DNA of 64,000 nucleotides from Nocardioides turkmenicus (GCF_011045035.1 NZ_JAALAA010000013.1:62001-126000); one strand, 5' to 3'; positions 23,608 through 32,282 are shown, counted from the first letter of the stretch. The notes: generated by a model from the letters alone, not told the origin. Numbers and translations are program-made.

Positions 23608-24387
23608 GTGCAGGTGGACTCGTTGCTCGCGACGCGCGCGTACATCCCTAACCGCCATCTGCCCGCCGGGGACCCTGACGTGTGGGCTTGGCCGTTCGAC
23701 ATACCCTGCGTGAACCAGCTCGCTCGTGAAGGCATGGAGTTCCGCAGCCCGGTCACGTTCCTGGTGGGCGAGAACGGGTCGGGCAAGTCCACTCTGGTGG
23801 AGGCCTTCGCCGAGGCATGGGGACTGGATGCGCACGGCGGCCGCGCCGGCCGGAAGTACGTCAACGACCGGCCCAAGACCCCGTTGGGTGAGGTGGTCGA
23901 CTTCGACACCACCGCCGCCGGGCACACCGCACGTCGCGGCTCTCGCCGGCGGCGCAAGGGCTACTTCCTTCGTGCCGAGACCGCCTTCGGGTTCATGGAG
24001 ACCGTCAACGGGCTGCCGGGCTACTGGGAGGACGACACCAGCACCCAGAGTCACGGCGAGGGGTTCCTCACCGTGTTCGACGCGATGTTCGACGAGCCCG
24101 GGTTCTACCTGATGGATGAGCCCGAGGCCGCACTGTCGTTCACCTCGAGCGTCCGCCTCGTCTCGCTCATGCACGAGCTCGGCCAGACCGGCGCCCAGGT
24201 CATCTGCGCCACCCACTCCCCGGTTCTGGCCGCAACCCCGGGAGCCGACATCATCGAGGTCGGCGAGCACGGCTTCCGCCGCGCAGCCTGGGAAGACCTC
24301 GACCTGGTCTTCCACTGGCGCCGCTACATGACCGACCCCCGCGCCTACCTTCGCCACGTCATCGACGAGGAGACCACCCACCGGTGA
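23608..24387 (+). CDS. Small AAA/ABC-type ATPase
   Basis: A 259-residue P-loop ATPase with Walker A GENGSGKSTLVEAF (about residues 51-64), an ABC-like Walker B FYLMDEPEAAL, and an H-loop-like CATHSPVLAATPGADIIEV. This arrangement is that of stand-alone AAA_21-type ATPases found beside phosphotransferase and defence-type genes. The start is uncertain: GTG 23608 or GTG 23614, each in the 17 bp after the radical SAM stop. The same frame also runs upstream into the Cys tail. It overlaps the kinase gene as GTGA. Confidence 0.82.
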   Translation: MQVDSLLATRAYIPNRHLPAGDPDVWAWPFDIPCVNQLAREGMEFRSPVTFLVGENGSGKSTLVEAFAEAWGLDAHGGRAGRKYVNDRPKTPLGEVVDFDTTAAGHTARRGSRRRRKGYFLRAETAFGFMETVNGLPGYWEDDTSTQSHGEGFLTVFDAMFDEPGFYLMDEPEAALSFTSSVRLVSLMHELGQTGAQVICATHSPVLAATPGADIIEVGEHGFRRAAWEDLDLVFHWRRYMTDPRAYLRHVIDEETTHR

Positions 24388-25217
24388 GCACGTCCCTCAG
24401 CCCAGCCGACCAGGCCCACCGCCGACGCCTCACCGACTCGCACCTGGAGGCCGCCAGCACGCTCGGCTGCGTCCTGGATCCGGAGCGGCGGTGGGGCTGG
24501 TACGACCGTTCTGTGTCCGGCAGCGCCACGCGCGATGGTCAGAGAGTTTGGGTTCGCACCGTCACCGAGCAACCCCAGTGGGCTGAAGCGCCGTTCTGGG
24601 TCGGCAACACCGAAGCCAACAAGATCCTCGGCGTCCCCAAGCCGATCGTCCTCGACTCCACCGAGATCCGTGACGAGGAGCGTTGGTTCCGCACTGAGGT
24701 GATGACGCTGGTCGACCAAGCTCCGGCCTCGCCCGTTCCCGCCGCGACAGCACCTCCGGCCATCGACGACGTGTGGCTGGACCAGCTGCGTACGTCGCTC
24801 GATGCGCTCGCCACCGTGTCCACCACGCGGCAAACGAAGGACCAGGACGACGTCACCCAGCAACTGCGCGAATACTTCGGCGATCGCATCCACCCCCAGG
24901 TGGAGCGCTGGGTGGCCTCTCACGGCGACCTGCACTGGGCAAACCTCACCGCCCCCACTCTCGTCATCCTCGACTGGGAACAGTGGGGCCTGGCCCCATC
25001 CGGCTACGACATCGCCACCCTGTACTGCCACAGCCTCCTCCTGCCCGAAACCGCGGCCACGATCCGGCATCGCTTCACCCACGTGCTCGACTCACCCGAC
25101 GGGCGTCGTGCACAGCTCCTCGCGATCGCACGCATGCTCAGCCGCACCCGCATGGGCGACTACACCGACCTGGTCATACCGCTACACCGACTTGCCGACG
25201 AGATCCTCGGTCGCTGA
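24384..25217 (+). CDS. APH-fold phosphotransferase
   Basis: The 277-residue protein has the aminoglycoside phosphotransferase/choline kinase catalytic loop SHGDLHWANLT and the Mg-binding LDWEQWGLAPSGYDIATLY. The N-lobe is poorly conserved. It could phosphorylate a small molecule or act as a self-resistance kinase. The GTG start overlaps the ATPase stop by 4 bp, so ATPase and kinase levels are coupled. It ends the accessory operon; 20 bp later begins the decayed ltp2 fragment. Confidence 0.85.
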   Translation: MSTSLSPADQAHRRRLTDSHLEAASTLGCVLDPERRWGWYDRSVSGSATRDGQRVWVRTVTEQPQWAEAPFWVGNTEANKILGVPKPIVLDSTEIRDEERWFRTEVMTLVDQAPASPVPAATAPPAIDDVWLDQLRTSLDALATVSTTRQTKDQDDVTQQLREYFGDRIHPQVERWVASHGDLHWANLTAPTLVILDWEQWGLAPSGYDIATLYCHSLLLPETAATIRHRFTHVLDSPDGRRAQLLAIARMLSRTRMGDYTDLVIPLHRLADEILGR

Positions 25218-25237
25218 TACCTACCGCCGCGTCCGCA

Positions 25238-25375
25238 TCAACGTTTCAGCACCAATCCGCTCGTCGGTACGCCGGTGACCGCGGTGACGAGCACATGGGA
25301 GGCTCCGTCGAGCTGGTTCACCGATGTACCGCGCACCTGGGCACACGCCTTCGGCTGTCGCCTCCGTGCAACGCG
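25238..25375 (-). pseudogene. Decayed 3'-end copy of ltp2
   Basis: The minus strand encodes QVRGTSVNQLDGASHVL and TGVPTSGLVLKR then a TGA, matching the end of intact ltp2 (27622-28791) at most residues but with many silent changes. Farther upstream homology continues through one extra base and a 6-base loss (GCCGAAGGCG region), so it is no longer an open frame. It is an orphan gene end in the same orientation as ltp2, 2.4 kb away. The rest of the gap up to 25538 holds no supported gene. Confidence 0.8.
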
Positions 25376-25538
25376 CGGGACTCGTTACCAAGGTCCTGGA
25401 ACTGGATACCATTGGGGCCGTAACCACATTACCCACCTTGGCCACGTCAATAGGGACCAGGGGAATAAATTCTCAGACCGGCCGTTGAACTTCTCCGCAG
25501 TATTGCGCCCACGACAGGAGATCGGGTAAGCCGAACTC

Positions 25539-26900
25539 ATGTCTAAGACTCGACGCAGCGTGATTGATATTAAACGGAGAACCGTGAGGTCCCTGGTCAT
25601 CACACTGCTCACCATATTACCAATGGCGGTCATGCCACTCGGCACCCGTGCCTACGCGCAGGAGGCGGGGAATATCGACCCGGCCGCCGCACACCTCGTT
25701 GGCTTCTACGGAATGGACCCAGCGACCGCCGAGGCCAGGATCGAACTCCAACCTATACTTATAGAAGCTTCTAAGAAGCTGCAAGAGGCTTATCCGGAGA
25801 CGTTCGGGGGCGCATACATTGATCGCGATAGAGACGGAACCCCTCATTTTCTCTTTACATCCCTAGACACGCGCGTCAATGAATCTATTCGGTCAATGCT
25901 CCCGCAGGGTACGAGATATGAAGTAGATCCGGTTGCGCACTCGCTCCAGCACCTTGAACAAGTTCAAAACACTATACGCACGGGCCTCGCCCTTGAAGAC
26001 GGAGTCGCCACCGCAGTTGACATTTGGTCGAACTCTGTGGAGGTCTTCCTCAACCGTTCATCCAACTACCTCGAAACTGCTAGATCTGAAATTGCGTCAG
26101 ATTACGGAAGCGCTGTCACGACCCGCTTATATGATGGCCCACTTGAAGACCCGCGGAAGGCCCAACTTGCATGCTCGTATCCCTCGCCCACCGTCTTGAT
26201 GGGCTGCAGCGACCCAATCCGCGGCGGTGTTGGGATCACTAGAGCTGGTGCCGCTTGCAGCGCCGGGTTCAATGTCGCAAGCAATTCTGACAACTTGAGA
26301 TACCTGATAACGACAGCTCACTGCTTTGCCGCGCCCGGAACTGCTTGGTCCGCAATCTGGTCAGACGGCATCTCTACATACGCCGTCGGCCCGCAACATG
26401 GAAACGGCGTGTACACATCCAGCCAGGATGCCGGGATCATCCGCGAGTCATCGTCCATCGCCGCTGGGCCCAACCGCGTATTCGTCGCGTCAAGCTCGAG
26501 CCCTTCATACCCGACAACCCGGAATGAGTCATATACCATATCCGCAACCCCTGGGACAAGCGGACCATTGGTCGGCCACTACGTATGCGCGTCAGGCACA
26601 ACCGGCGGGACAAGTTGCGGATACGTGAAAAGCGTCGGATATCAGAGCCCACTCACTGGAAACACGGGCTTCGCTCGAGTAATACAAGACACCGTTGGCG
26701 GAGTGTCGCAAGGGGCGGCCTGCTATGGCGACAGCGGAGGTCCAGTTTATGTCGCGCACGTTGGTTACGGGCTGGTCGCCGAAACCAACACTACGACGGT
26801 CGCGTACACTCGAAATGGCACCGACTGTTTCGGAGACTGGCTCTATCGAGGTCTTTCGGGGGCCCTAAATGCCACGAACGTGCACCTGGTGTCGCCATGA
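25539..26900 (+). CDS. Secreted chymotrypsin-like (S1) serine protease
   Basis: The 453 residues have a signal peptide (basic MSKTRR start, hydrophobic LVITLLTILPMAVMPLG, cleavage near AYA-Q at about 40), a propeptide-like region to about 210, and an S1 protease domain with His in ITTAHCFA, a likely Asp in SQDAGIIRE and Ser in YGDSGGPVY. Six or more Cys suggest disulfides outside the cell. Base composition is visibly lower in GC than the flanks, with ATA and TTA-type codons, so recent acquisition is likely. It sits between the decayed ltp2 end and the lipoprotein gene. Confidence 0.85.
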   Translation: MSKTRRSVIDIKRRTVRSLVITLLTILPMAVMPLGTRAYAQEAGNIDPAAAHLVGFYGMDPATAEARIELQPILIEASKKLQEAYPETFGGAYIDRDRDGTPHFLFTSLDTRVNESIRSMLPQGTRYEVDPVAHSLQHLEQVQNTIRTGLALEDGVATAVDIWSNSVEVFLNRSSNYLETARSEIASDYGSAVTTRLYDGPLEDPRKAQLACSYPSPTVLMGCSDPIRGGVGITRAGAACSAGFNVASNSDNLRYLITTAHCFAAPGTAWSAIWSDGISTYAVGPQHGNGVYTSSQDAGIIRESSSIAAGPNRVFVASSSSPSYPTTRNESYTISATPGTSGPLVGHYVCASGTTGGTSCGYVKSVGYQSPLTGNTGFARVIQDTVGGVSQGAACYGDSGGPVYVAHVGYGLVAETNTTTVAYTRNGTDCFGDWLYRGLSGALNATNVHLVSP

Positions 26901-26938
26901 TTGCTCCACCTTAAGCGTGTAGAAGTCGCCGGGAAACC

Positions 26939-27625
26939 CTACTGTTTCACAGCGATTTCCCCAACGTGATCAATACCCCAACGACCTGCAAACTTAACCC
27001 TGACCACGGCTCCATATGTGCCTGGACTCAGGATGTTCAGGGTCTGGCATTCCACAAAGCGCTTCACCGACATCGCATCGATTTTCGTGTGCCCACTTTC
27101 CAGTTCCCACCTTTGATCGGAAAGCGAAGGGTCGATCAGGACGGCCACCACTCGCGCTTCGCCGTCGAGAAGTAGCAGTTGCCATGATGCGGAGCCGCTA
27201 AGCTTCTGGCGAGTGTTGTTCGCAACCGTTACGCGTATGGTGGATCCTCGGGCGGCACTGACCGAGTCTGGCCACCCAACGTCGACCGTCAGACCGCCAG
27301 GCTCTGGATCAGACCAGACCTCGCCACACGACGGCTCTGAAAGAGCTTCCGCGCCATGCGTCTTGCCATCACGGTCCCCACTCGCAGAGGACTCGTTCTG
27401 GGTACCACAACCGCCGCATGCCATCCCGACTGCAAGCGCAACCGTCGGGATGAGAACGGCATGTAGAAGCGATCGCGAAGCGTTTGTCTGGCGCCCCAAC
27501 GCCCGTGCGCCTACAGGGAATCTGCCCATCTGCCCCACCATTGCGTCTTCACGTGGGCTTACATCGACGGCACCAGTGTACGCGGGACCATCGCTGCGGC
27601 GGGGCTGCTCGGCCAACACCATCAT
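26939..27625 (-). CDS. Putative lipoprotein, unknown function
   Basis: From ATG 27625 the frame gives 228 residues; starts at MVGQMGRF or MGRFPVG are more sensible for a secreted protein. A hydrophobic segment LLHAVLIPTVALAVGMACGG is followed by Cys residues that could be a lipidation site, then a Ser/Gly-rich linker and a beta-rich domain (GLTVDVGWPDSVSAARGSTIRVTVANNT) resembling Ig-like folds. The long-form ATG overlaps the ltp2 stop, so it may be read from the ltp2 transcript. I do not recognise a family. Confidence 0.6.
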   Translation of the reverse strand: MMVLAEQPRRSDGPAYTGAVDVSPREDAMVGQMGRFPVGARALGRQTNASRSLLHAVLIPTVALAVGMACGGCGTQNESSASGDRDGKTHGAEALSEPSCGEVWSDPEPGGLTVDVGWPDSVSAARGSTIRVTVANNTRQKLSGSASWQLLLLDGEARVVAVLIDPSLSDQRWELESGHTKIDAMSVKRFVECQTLNILSPGTYGAVVRVKFAGRWGIDHVGEIAVKQ

Positions 27626-28791
27626 CTGTCCACTTTGAGCACCAACCCGCTCGTGGGTACGCCCGTGCCGGCGGTCACGAGCACATGCGCGGCGCCCGCG
27701 ACCTGGTTCACCGAGGTGCCGCGCACCTGCCGTACGCCCTCGGCGATGCCGTTCATGCCGTGCAGGTAGGCCTCGCCGAGCTGGCCGCCATGGGTGTTGA
27801 CGGGCAGTCGTCCGCCGAGCTCGATGGCCCCGTCGCGTACGAAGTCCTTGGCCTCTCCCCTGCCGCAGAAGCCGAGCTCCTCGAGCTGCATGAGTACGTA
27901 GGGGGTGAAGTGGTCATAGAGCACCGCGGTGTCGATGTCGGCCGGGGTGAGGCCGGACTGGCGCCACAGATCCTTGGCGACCACGCCCATCTCGGGGATG
28001 CCGATCTCGTCGCGGTAGTAGGAGGTCATCACGTACTGGTCGGCGGCGCTGCCCTGGGCGGCAGCGGCGATGGTGACCGGCGGGTTGGGCAGGTCTCGGG
28101 CCCGCTCGGGGCTGGTGACGACGATCGCGACGGCGCCATCCGACTCCTGGCAGCAGTCGAGCAGGTGCAGCGGGTCGGCGATCGTCCGGGAGGCCTGGTG
28201 CTCCTCGAGCGTGATCGGCTTCTGGTAGAAGAAGGCAGCGGGGTTGGTCGCGGCGTGGCGCCGGTCGGCGACCGCGACGGCACCGAAGTCCGCGCTGGTC
28301 ACGCCGTAGTCGTGCATGTAGCGCCGCGCCTGCATGGCGACCGTCGCCGCCGGGGTCGAGAGACCGAGCGGGTAGGTCCAGGCGTTGTCGATGCCGTTGG
28401 TGTTGACCTGCTGGGCGGCCCAGGGCTGCACCTGGCCGAACCGCTGGCCCGAGCGCTCGTTGAAGCCGCGGTAGGCGACCACGACGTCGGCGACGCCTGT
28501 CGCGACCGCCATCGCGGCCTGCTGGATCGTCGCGCAGGCCGCGCCGCCGCCGTAGTTGATCCGCGAGAAGAACCTCAGGTCGCCGAGCCCGAGCTCGCGG
28601 GCCAGCGCGATCTCGGAGCTGGTGTCCATGGTGAACGTGGTCAGCCCGTCGACGTCTGCCGGGGCGAGGCCAGCGTCCGCGAGCGCGTCCCTGGTCGCCT
28701 CGACGCTCAGCTGGAGCTCGGAGCGCCCCGACTCCTTGGAGAACTCCGTCGCGCCGATGCCGACGATCGCAGCCTTCCCGCTCAAGCTCAT
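27622..28791 (-). CDS. ltp2: Ltp2, steroid side-chain retro-aldolase (thiolase fold)
   Basis: Ltp2 cleaves the 17-hydroxy-20-carboxypregnanoyl-CoA aldol bond to remove the last side-chain unit, acting with the DUF35 part of ChsH2. The 389-residue thiolase-like protein starts MSLSGKAAIVGIGATEFSK and has NYGGGAACATIQQAAMAV, YDHFTPYVLMQLEELGFCGRG (landmark YDHFT) and the C-terminal VNTHGGQLGEAYLHGMNG. Known Ltp2 is about 386 residues. It overlaps chsH1 by 4 bp. A decayed second copy of its 3' end lies at 25238-25375. Confidence 0.93.
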   Translation of the reverse strand: MSLSGKAAIVGIGATEFSKESGRSELQLSVEATRDALADAGLAPADVDGLTTFTMDTSSEIALARELGLGDLRFFSRINYGGGAACATIQQAAMAVATGVADVVVAYRGFNERSGQRFGQVQPWAAQQVNTNGIDNAWTYPLGLSTPAATVAMQARRYMHDYGVTSADFGAVAVADRRHAATNPAAFFYQKPITLEEHQASRTIADPLHLLDCCQESDGAVAIVVTSPERARDLPNPPVTIAAAAQGSAADQYVMTSYYRDEIGIPEMGVVAKDLWRQSGLTPADIDTAVLYDHFTPYVLMQLEELGFCGRGEAKDFVRDGAIELGGRLPVNTHGGQLGEAYLHGMNGIAEGVRQVRGTSVNQVAGAAHVLVTAGTGVPTSGLVLKVDR

Positions 28792-29165
28792 GCGGCGACC
28801 CTGACCGTTCCGGTCACGTGCGCCCCGAGCGAGACCGCGCCGGTGACGCTGATCGTGGCGATCCCGTCGGTGACGTCGGTGACCTCGCCCGAGAACGACA
28901 GCGTGTCGTAGGGGTAGGCCGGGGCCCCCAGCCGGATCGAGATGCCCTTGATCTGAACGTCGGTGCCCGCCCAGTCGGTGACGTAGCGCTCGCACAGCGC
29001 CGTCGAGGTCAGGATGTTCATGAAGATGTCCTTGGAGCCGGCCGCCTGGGCACGGTCGCGGTCGTGGTGCACGTCTTGGAAGTCCCGCGTCGCCAGCGCG
29101 GTCGAGACGACCAGCGTCGGGGTGATCGGGAGCTCCCAGACCGGGATCTCGTCGCCAGCCTTCAT
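28788..29165 (-). CDS. chsH1: ChsH1, MaoC-like hydratase subunit
   Basis: This 125-residue single hot-dog protein carries the hydratase-2 catalytic pair in ATRDFQDVHHDRDRA (Asp and His at about 27-32). In M. tuberculosis ChsH1 pairs with the MaoC half of ChsH2 to hydrate 3-oxo-4,17-pregnadiene-20-carboxyl-CoA. It overlaps ltp2 by 4 bp and the DUF35 gene by one base (TGATG), which is consistent with an obligate complex. Confidence 0.92.
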   Translation of the reverse strand: MKAGDEIPVWELPITPTLVVSTALATRDFQDVHHDRDRAQAAGSKDIFMNILTSTALCERYVTDWAGTDVQIKGISIRLGAPAYPYDTLSFSGEVTDVTDGIATISVTGAVSLGAHVTGTVRVAA

Positions 29166-29569
29166 CAGGGCCTCCTCCAGATCGGGAGCGTCAGCTCCTC
29201 GTCGATGACGTTCCAGTCGACGACCAGCCGCTCGCCGATCCGCAGGCCGTCCTCACCGTCGGGTGGCACGCCGGTCACCTCAGCCACCATGCGTACGCCC
29301 TCGGGCAGGTCCAGCAGGGCCACCACCAGCGGGAGCTCCTTGCCGGGCAGCTTCGGCGCGTGGACGACGGTGAACGAGTAGACGGTGCCCTCGCCCCGGG
29401 CCACAACATGCCCGCGGTCGTAGGCGTCGCAGCTCAGGCACGCCGGGCCAGGCGGGTGCCGCAGAGTGCCGCAGGCGTTGCAGCTCTGGATGCGGAGCTC
29501 CTGCTTGGCGGTGCCTTCGAAGAAGTACGCGTTGTCCCGGCCGATCACCGGCCGCACCGGGCCGCTCAT
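29165..29569 (-). CDS. chsH2: DUF35 OB-fold protein = C-terminal half of ChsH2
   Basis: The 134 residues contain a rubredoxin-like zinc ribbon (CNACGTLRHPPGPACLSCDA) and an OB-fold (GEGTVYSFTVVHAPKLPGKE, LPLVVALLDLPEGVRM). In mycobacteria this domain is the C-terminal part of ChsH2 and binds Ltp2. Here it is a separate gene overlapping the MaoC half by ATGA, so the two polypeptides must assemble in trans. Confidence 0.88.
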   Translation of the reverse strand: MSGPVRPVIGRDNAYFFEGTAKQELRIQSCNACGTLRHPPGPACLSCDAYDRGHVVARGEGTVYSFTVVHAPKLPGKELPLVVALLDLPEGVRMVAEVTGVPPDGEDGLRIGERLVVDWNVIDEELTLPIWRRP

Positions 29570-30093
29570 GCCGTCACCTTGGGGATGAACTTGAGGACGC
29601 GGAACAGCATGGTCGCGACCCGCTCGTCTCCTACGTACCAGGTGCTCCTGGAGGTGACGAAGTAGCCGGCACCCATCCCGGTGCTCTTCGGGCCGACGAC
29701 GGAGTCGAGGGCCGTGGTGACGCGGACCTGCTCGCCGACGCGGAGGTAGCGGTCGTAGCTCTGCTCGGAGTTGGTGCCGAGGACGCCGTCGAAGCCGGCG
29801 TCGGTGAGCACGTTCATCATCGCGTGCAGTGGGTCTCGGTCGGGGTGTTTGCCGCCCTGGCCGTACATCGTCCAGACCTGCGCCATCGACGGCGGCGCCT
29901 CGCCCTGGTGGAACCGTTCGGACTCCAGGCCCATTGCCTCGAGCCAGTTGTTGATCGTCGGCTGGTTGACCAGGTCGCGGGCGTCGCGCTCCGCGGCCTC
30001 ACCCCACGCCTTGATCTCCTCGGCGGCGGCCATGATCTTCTCATGGACGGCCTCGTCCACCAGGCTGTGCACATCTCGGGGCTTCTCGCTCAT
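29566..30093 (-). CDS. chsH2: MaoC-like N-terminal half of ChsH2
   Basis: The 175-residue hot-dog protein matches the N-terminal MaoC-like part of ChsH2 (AMGLESERFHQGEAPPSMAQ, YDRYLRVGEQVRVTTALDSV, GYFVTSRSTWYVGDERVATM) and lacks the hydratase Asp-His motif, as expected because ChsH1 supplies it. It ends IPKVTA at a TGA inside the ATGA overlap with the DUF35 gene. Its start overlaps the ACAD gene stop by 4 bp. Confidence 0.87.
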   Translation of the reverse strand: MSEKPRDVHSLVDEAVHEKIMAAAEEIKAWGEAAERDARDLVNQPTINNWLEAMGLESERFHQGEAPPSMAQVWTMYGQGGKHPDRDPLHAMMNVLTDAGFDGVLGTNSEQSYDRYLRVGEQVRVTTALDSVVGPKSTGMGAGYFVTSRSTWYVGDERVATMLFRVLKFIPKVTA

Positions 30094-32282
30094 CGCGGCA
30101 CCCTCGGCATCCCGAGGCCGAACATCGCGATCAGCTCGCGCTGGACCTCCTGTACGCCGCCGCCGAAGGTGAGCACGAGGTTCCGCTTCGCCTGGGCGTC
30201 GAGATAGTCGAGCAGGCTCTTCGTGACCGGATCCCCGGGGTCGCCATGGCGATGGACGAGTGCGATCAGGTCGGCGAGCAGGTGCTGGACCTGGTCGGCG
30301 GCGAAGACCTTCGACGAGGACGCGTCCGCGACCTCGATCTCGCCGGCCTCGCCGGCCTTGGCGACCGCCCAGTTGAGCAGCTCGTTGACCCGGAAGACTG
30401 CGGTGGTCTTACCGATCAGTGCGCGTACGTCCGGGCTGTCGGTGATGCCCTGGGCCTGTGCCCAGCGGAGGACGCGGTCGCGCAGGCCCTCGATCCGTCC
30501 TGCCGGGCCGAGCATGACGCGCTCGTGGTTGAGCTGGGTGGTGATCAGCTTCCAGCCCTTGTTCTCCTCCCCCACCAGCATGTCGGCCGGGACGCGCACG
30601 TCGTTGAAGTAGGTCGCGTTGACGTGGTGGGAGCCGTCGGCGGTGATGATCGGGGTCCAGGAGAAGCCCGGGTCGGTGGTGTCGACGATGAGGATCGAGA
30701 TGCCCCTGTGCTTGGGGGCGCCCGGGTCGGTGCGCACGGCGAGCCAGATGTAGTCGGCGGCGTGGCCGCCGGTGGTCCACAGCTTCTGCCCGTTGACGAC
30801 GTAGTGGTCGCCGTCGCGCCTGGCCGTCGTGCGGAGCGAGGCCAGGTCGGTGCCGGCCTCGGGCTCGGAGTAGCCGATCGCGAAGTGCACCTCGCCGGCG
30901 AGGATCCGGTTGAGGAGCATCTCTTTCTGCTTGTCGGTGCCGTAGCGGATCAGCGTCGGGCCGACCGTCTGCAGGGTCACCGCCGGGAGGTGCACGTCGG
31001 CGTACTGCGCCTCGTTGGCGAAGATCGTCTGCTCGACCTCACCGAGGCCATGACCGCCGTACTCCTTGGGCCAGCCGACGCCCATCCAGCCGTCGTCGCC
31101 GAGCTGCTTGATGAGCTTCTGGTAGGTCGGACCGTGCCGGTCCCAGGAACCCTCGGGACCGGGGTCGCCCGGCTCGCCTTCGTGCGAGAGGCCGGCGAAG
31201 TAGGCCCTGACCTCGGCCTTCAGGCTGCGCTGCGCGTCGGTCAGCTCGAGGTTCTTGGCCTCGGCGGCCTCGACCGGGACGGTCTCGGCCGGGGTGTCGA
31301 GCAGGTGAGCGATGTCAGTGCCCCAGGTGGTGAACGCGAGCAGCGGGTAGGTCACGTCCACCCCCATGCCGCCGTGCAGGTGGTGACAGGTGCGGAACGC
31401 GTACGGCGCGACCTGGCTGGCCCAGTAGGCGGCGACCGTCAGGTCGGTCGGGGTCGAGCGGCCGGCGTCGACGGCGGCGACCGCGTTGTCGGCGGCGAGG
31501 TCGAGGGTGCGGGAGGTGACGTAGACGTCGGCCATCTGCAGCGCGACCGCCTGGAACTCCGCGAGTGCCCGGCCGAACTGCCGCCGGTCGCTCACGTACG
31601 CCGCGGTGAGATCCCGTGCACCGGCGAGCACACCGGCCGCGGTCACGGCCAGCCCGGCGGTCGCAAGACCCGTCAGCGCCTCGAAGGCGCCCTCCCCGAG
31701 CGGCTCGGCCGGGACGTCCTCGAGCACGACGGTGTGCTGCGGGACCTCGCCCGAGGCGCTGGCCGGGGCCAGCGTGACACCAGGACCGTTCGGATCGACC
31801 AGCACCACGACCGGTTCCCTGGTGTCGGCCGTGGTCGCGGTGACCAGCAGGCGCGTGCTCGCGGCGGCGTACGTCACGCCGGTCTTGCGTCCGCTCACGG
31901 TGCCGTCCCGGTAGGTCGCCGAGGGCGTCTCCGCTCGTCCCGGCTCCAGCCAGGCCGGGGTCAGCAGCGTCTCGCCGCTGGCCACGCCGGGCAGGATCGC
32001 GTCCCGCTGCTCCGGTGTCCCATGGCGCGCCAGCGTCAGCGCCCCCACGGCAAGGGTCTCCCACACCGGCACGCGCACCGCGTGGCACCCGGCCTCGCGG
32101 AGCAGCACCGCGATCTCGGCGAGGCCGAACCCCTCGCCGCCCTGGGCTTCCGGCACGGGCAGCGCGGTCAGGCCGGCGCTCGCCCAGGCCGACCAGTCGC
32201 CGCGGTCGGACTCCCGGCCGAGGACCTCGGCCGCCACGCTGCGTACGGCTTCCAGCGTCTCTGCTCCTGTGGCCTCTCCCAT
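30090..32282 (-). CDS. Fused ChsE1-ChsE2 acyl-CoA dehydrogenase
   Basis: The 730-residue protein joins two ACAD domains that are separate genes (fadE28/chsE1, fadE29/chsE2) in M. tuberculosis. Residues about 1-340 resemble the non-catalytic FadE28 type (RQFGRALAEFQAVALQMADVY, CHHLHGGMGVDVTYPL); residues about 355-730 resemble FadE29 (WPKEYGGHGLGEVEQTIFANE, GYSEPEAGTDLASLRT, GQKLWTTGGHAADYIWLAVRT, TFGGGVQEVQRELIAMFGLG). The complex desaturates the three-carbon side-chain CoA ester. ATG 32282 lies 10 bp from a KstR operator with no Shine-Dalgarno, so a leaderless start is likely. It heads the operon ending with ltp2. Confidence 0.9.
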   Translation of the reverse strand: MGEATGAETLEAVRSVAAEVLGRESDRGDWSAWASAGLTALPVPEAQGGEGFGLAEIAVLLREAGCHAVRVPVWETLAVGALTLARHGTPEQRDAILPGVASGETLLTPAWLEPGRAETPSATYRDGTVSGRKTGVTYAAASTRLLVTATTADTREPVVVLVDPNGPGVTLAPASASGEVPQHTVVLEDVPAEPLGEGAFEALTGLATAGLAVTAAGVLAGARDLTAAYVSDRRQFGRALAEFQAVALQMADVYVTSRTLDLAADNAVAAVDAGRSTPTDLTVAAYWASQVAPYAFRTCHHLHGGMGVDVTYPLLAFTTWGTDIAHLLDTPAETVPVEAAEAKNLELTDAQRSLKAEVRAYFAGLSHEGEPGDPGPEGSWDRHGPTYQKLIKQLGDDGWMGVGWPKEYGGHGLGEVEQTIFANEAQYADVHLPAVTLQTVGPTLIRYGTDKQKEMLLNRILAGEVHFAIGYSEPEAGTDLASLRTTARRDGDHYVVNGQKLWTTGGHAADYIWLAVRTDPGAPKHRGISILIVDTTDPGFSWTPIITADGSHHVNATYFNDVRVPADMLVGEENKGWKLITTQLNHERVMLGPAGRIEGLRDRVLRWAQAQGITDSPDVRALIGKTTAVFRVNELLNWAVAKAGEAGEIEVADASSSKVFAADQVQHLLADLIALVHRHGDPGDPVTKSLLDYLDAQAKRNLVLTFGGGVQEVQRELIAMFGLGMPRVPR

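Noticed and set aside
25241-25256. KstR-like site AACGTTTCAGCACC near 25.24 kb
   Set aside because: AAC and GTT are directly adjacent, lacking the two central bases, and it lies inside the decayed ltp2 fragment.
19700-27640. Integrative element with its own integrase
   Set aside because: The region has accessory genes and a displaced gene end, but I found no integrase, transposase, relaxase or phage gene and no tRNA attachment site.
29560-29575. Programmed frameshift joining the MaoC and DUF35 halves of ChsH2
   Set aside because: There is no slippery heptamer or following stem that I can see, and the ATGA overlap is the same as at other junctions in the operon, so two separate proteins is the simpler reading.
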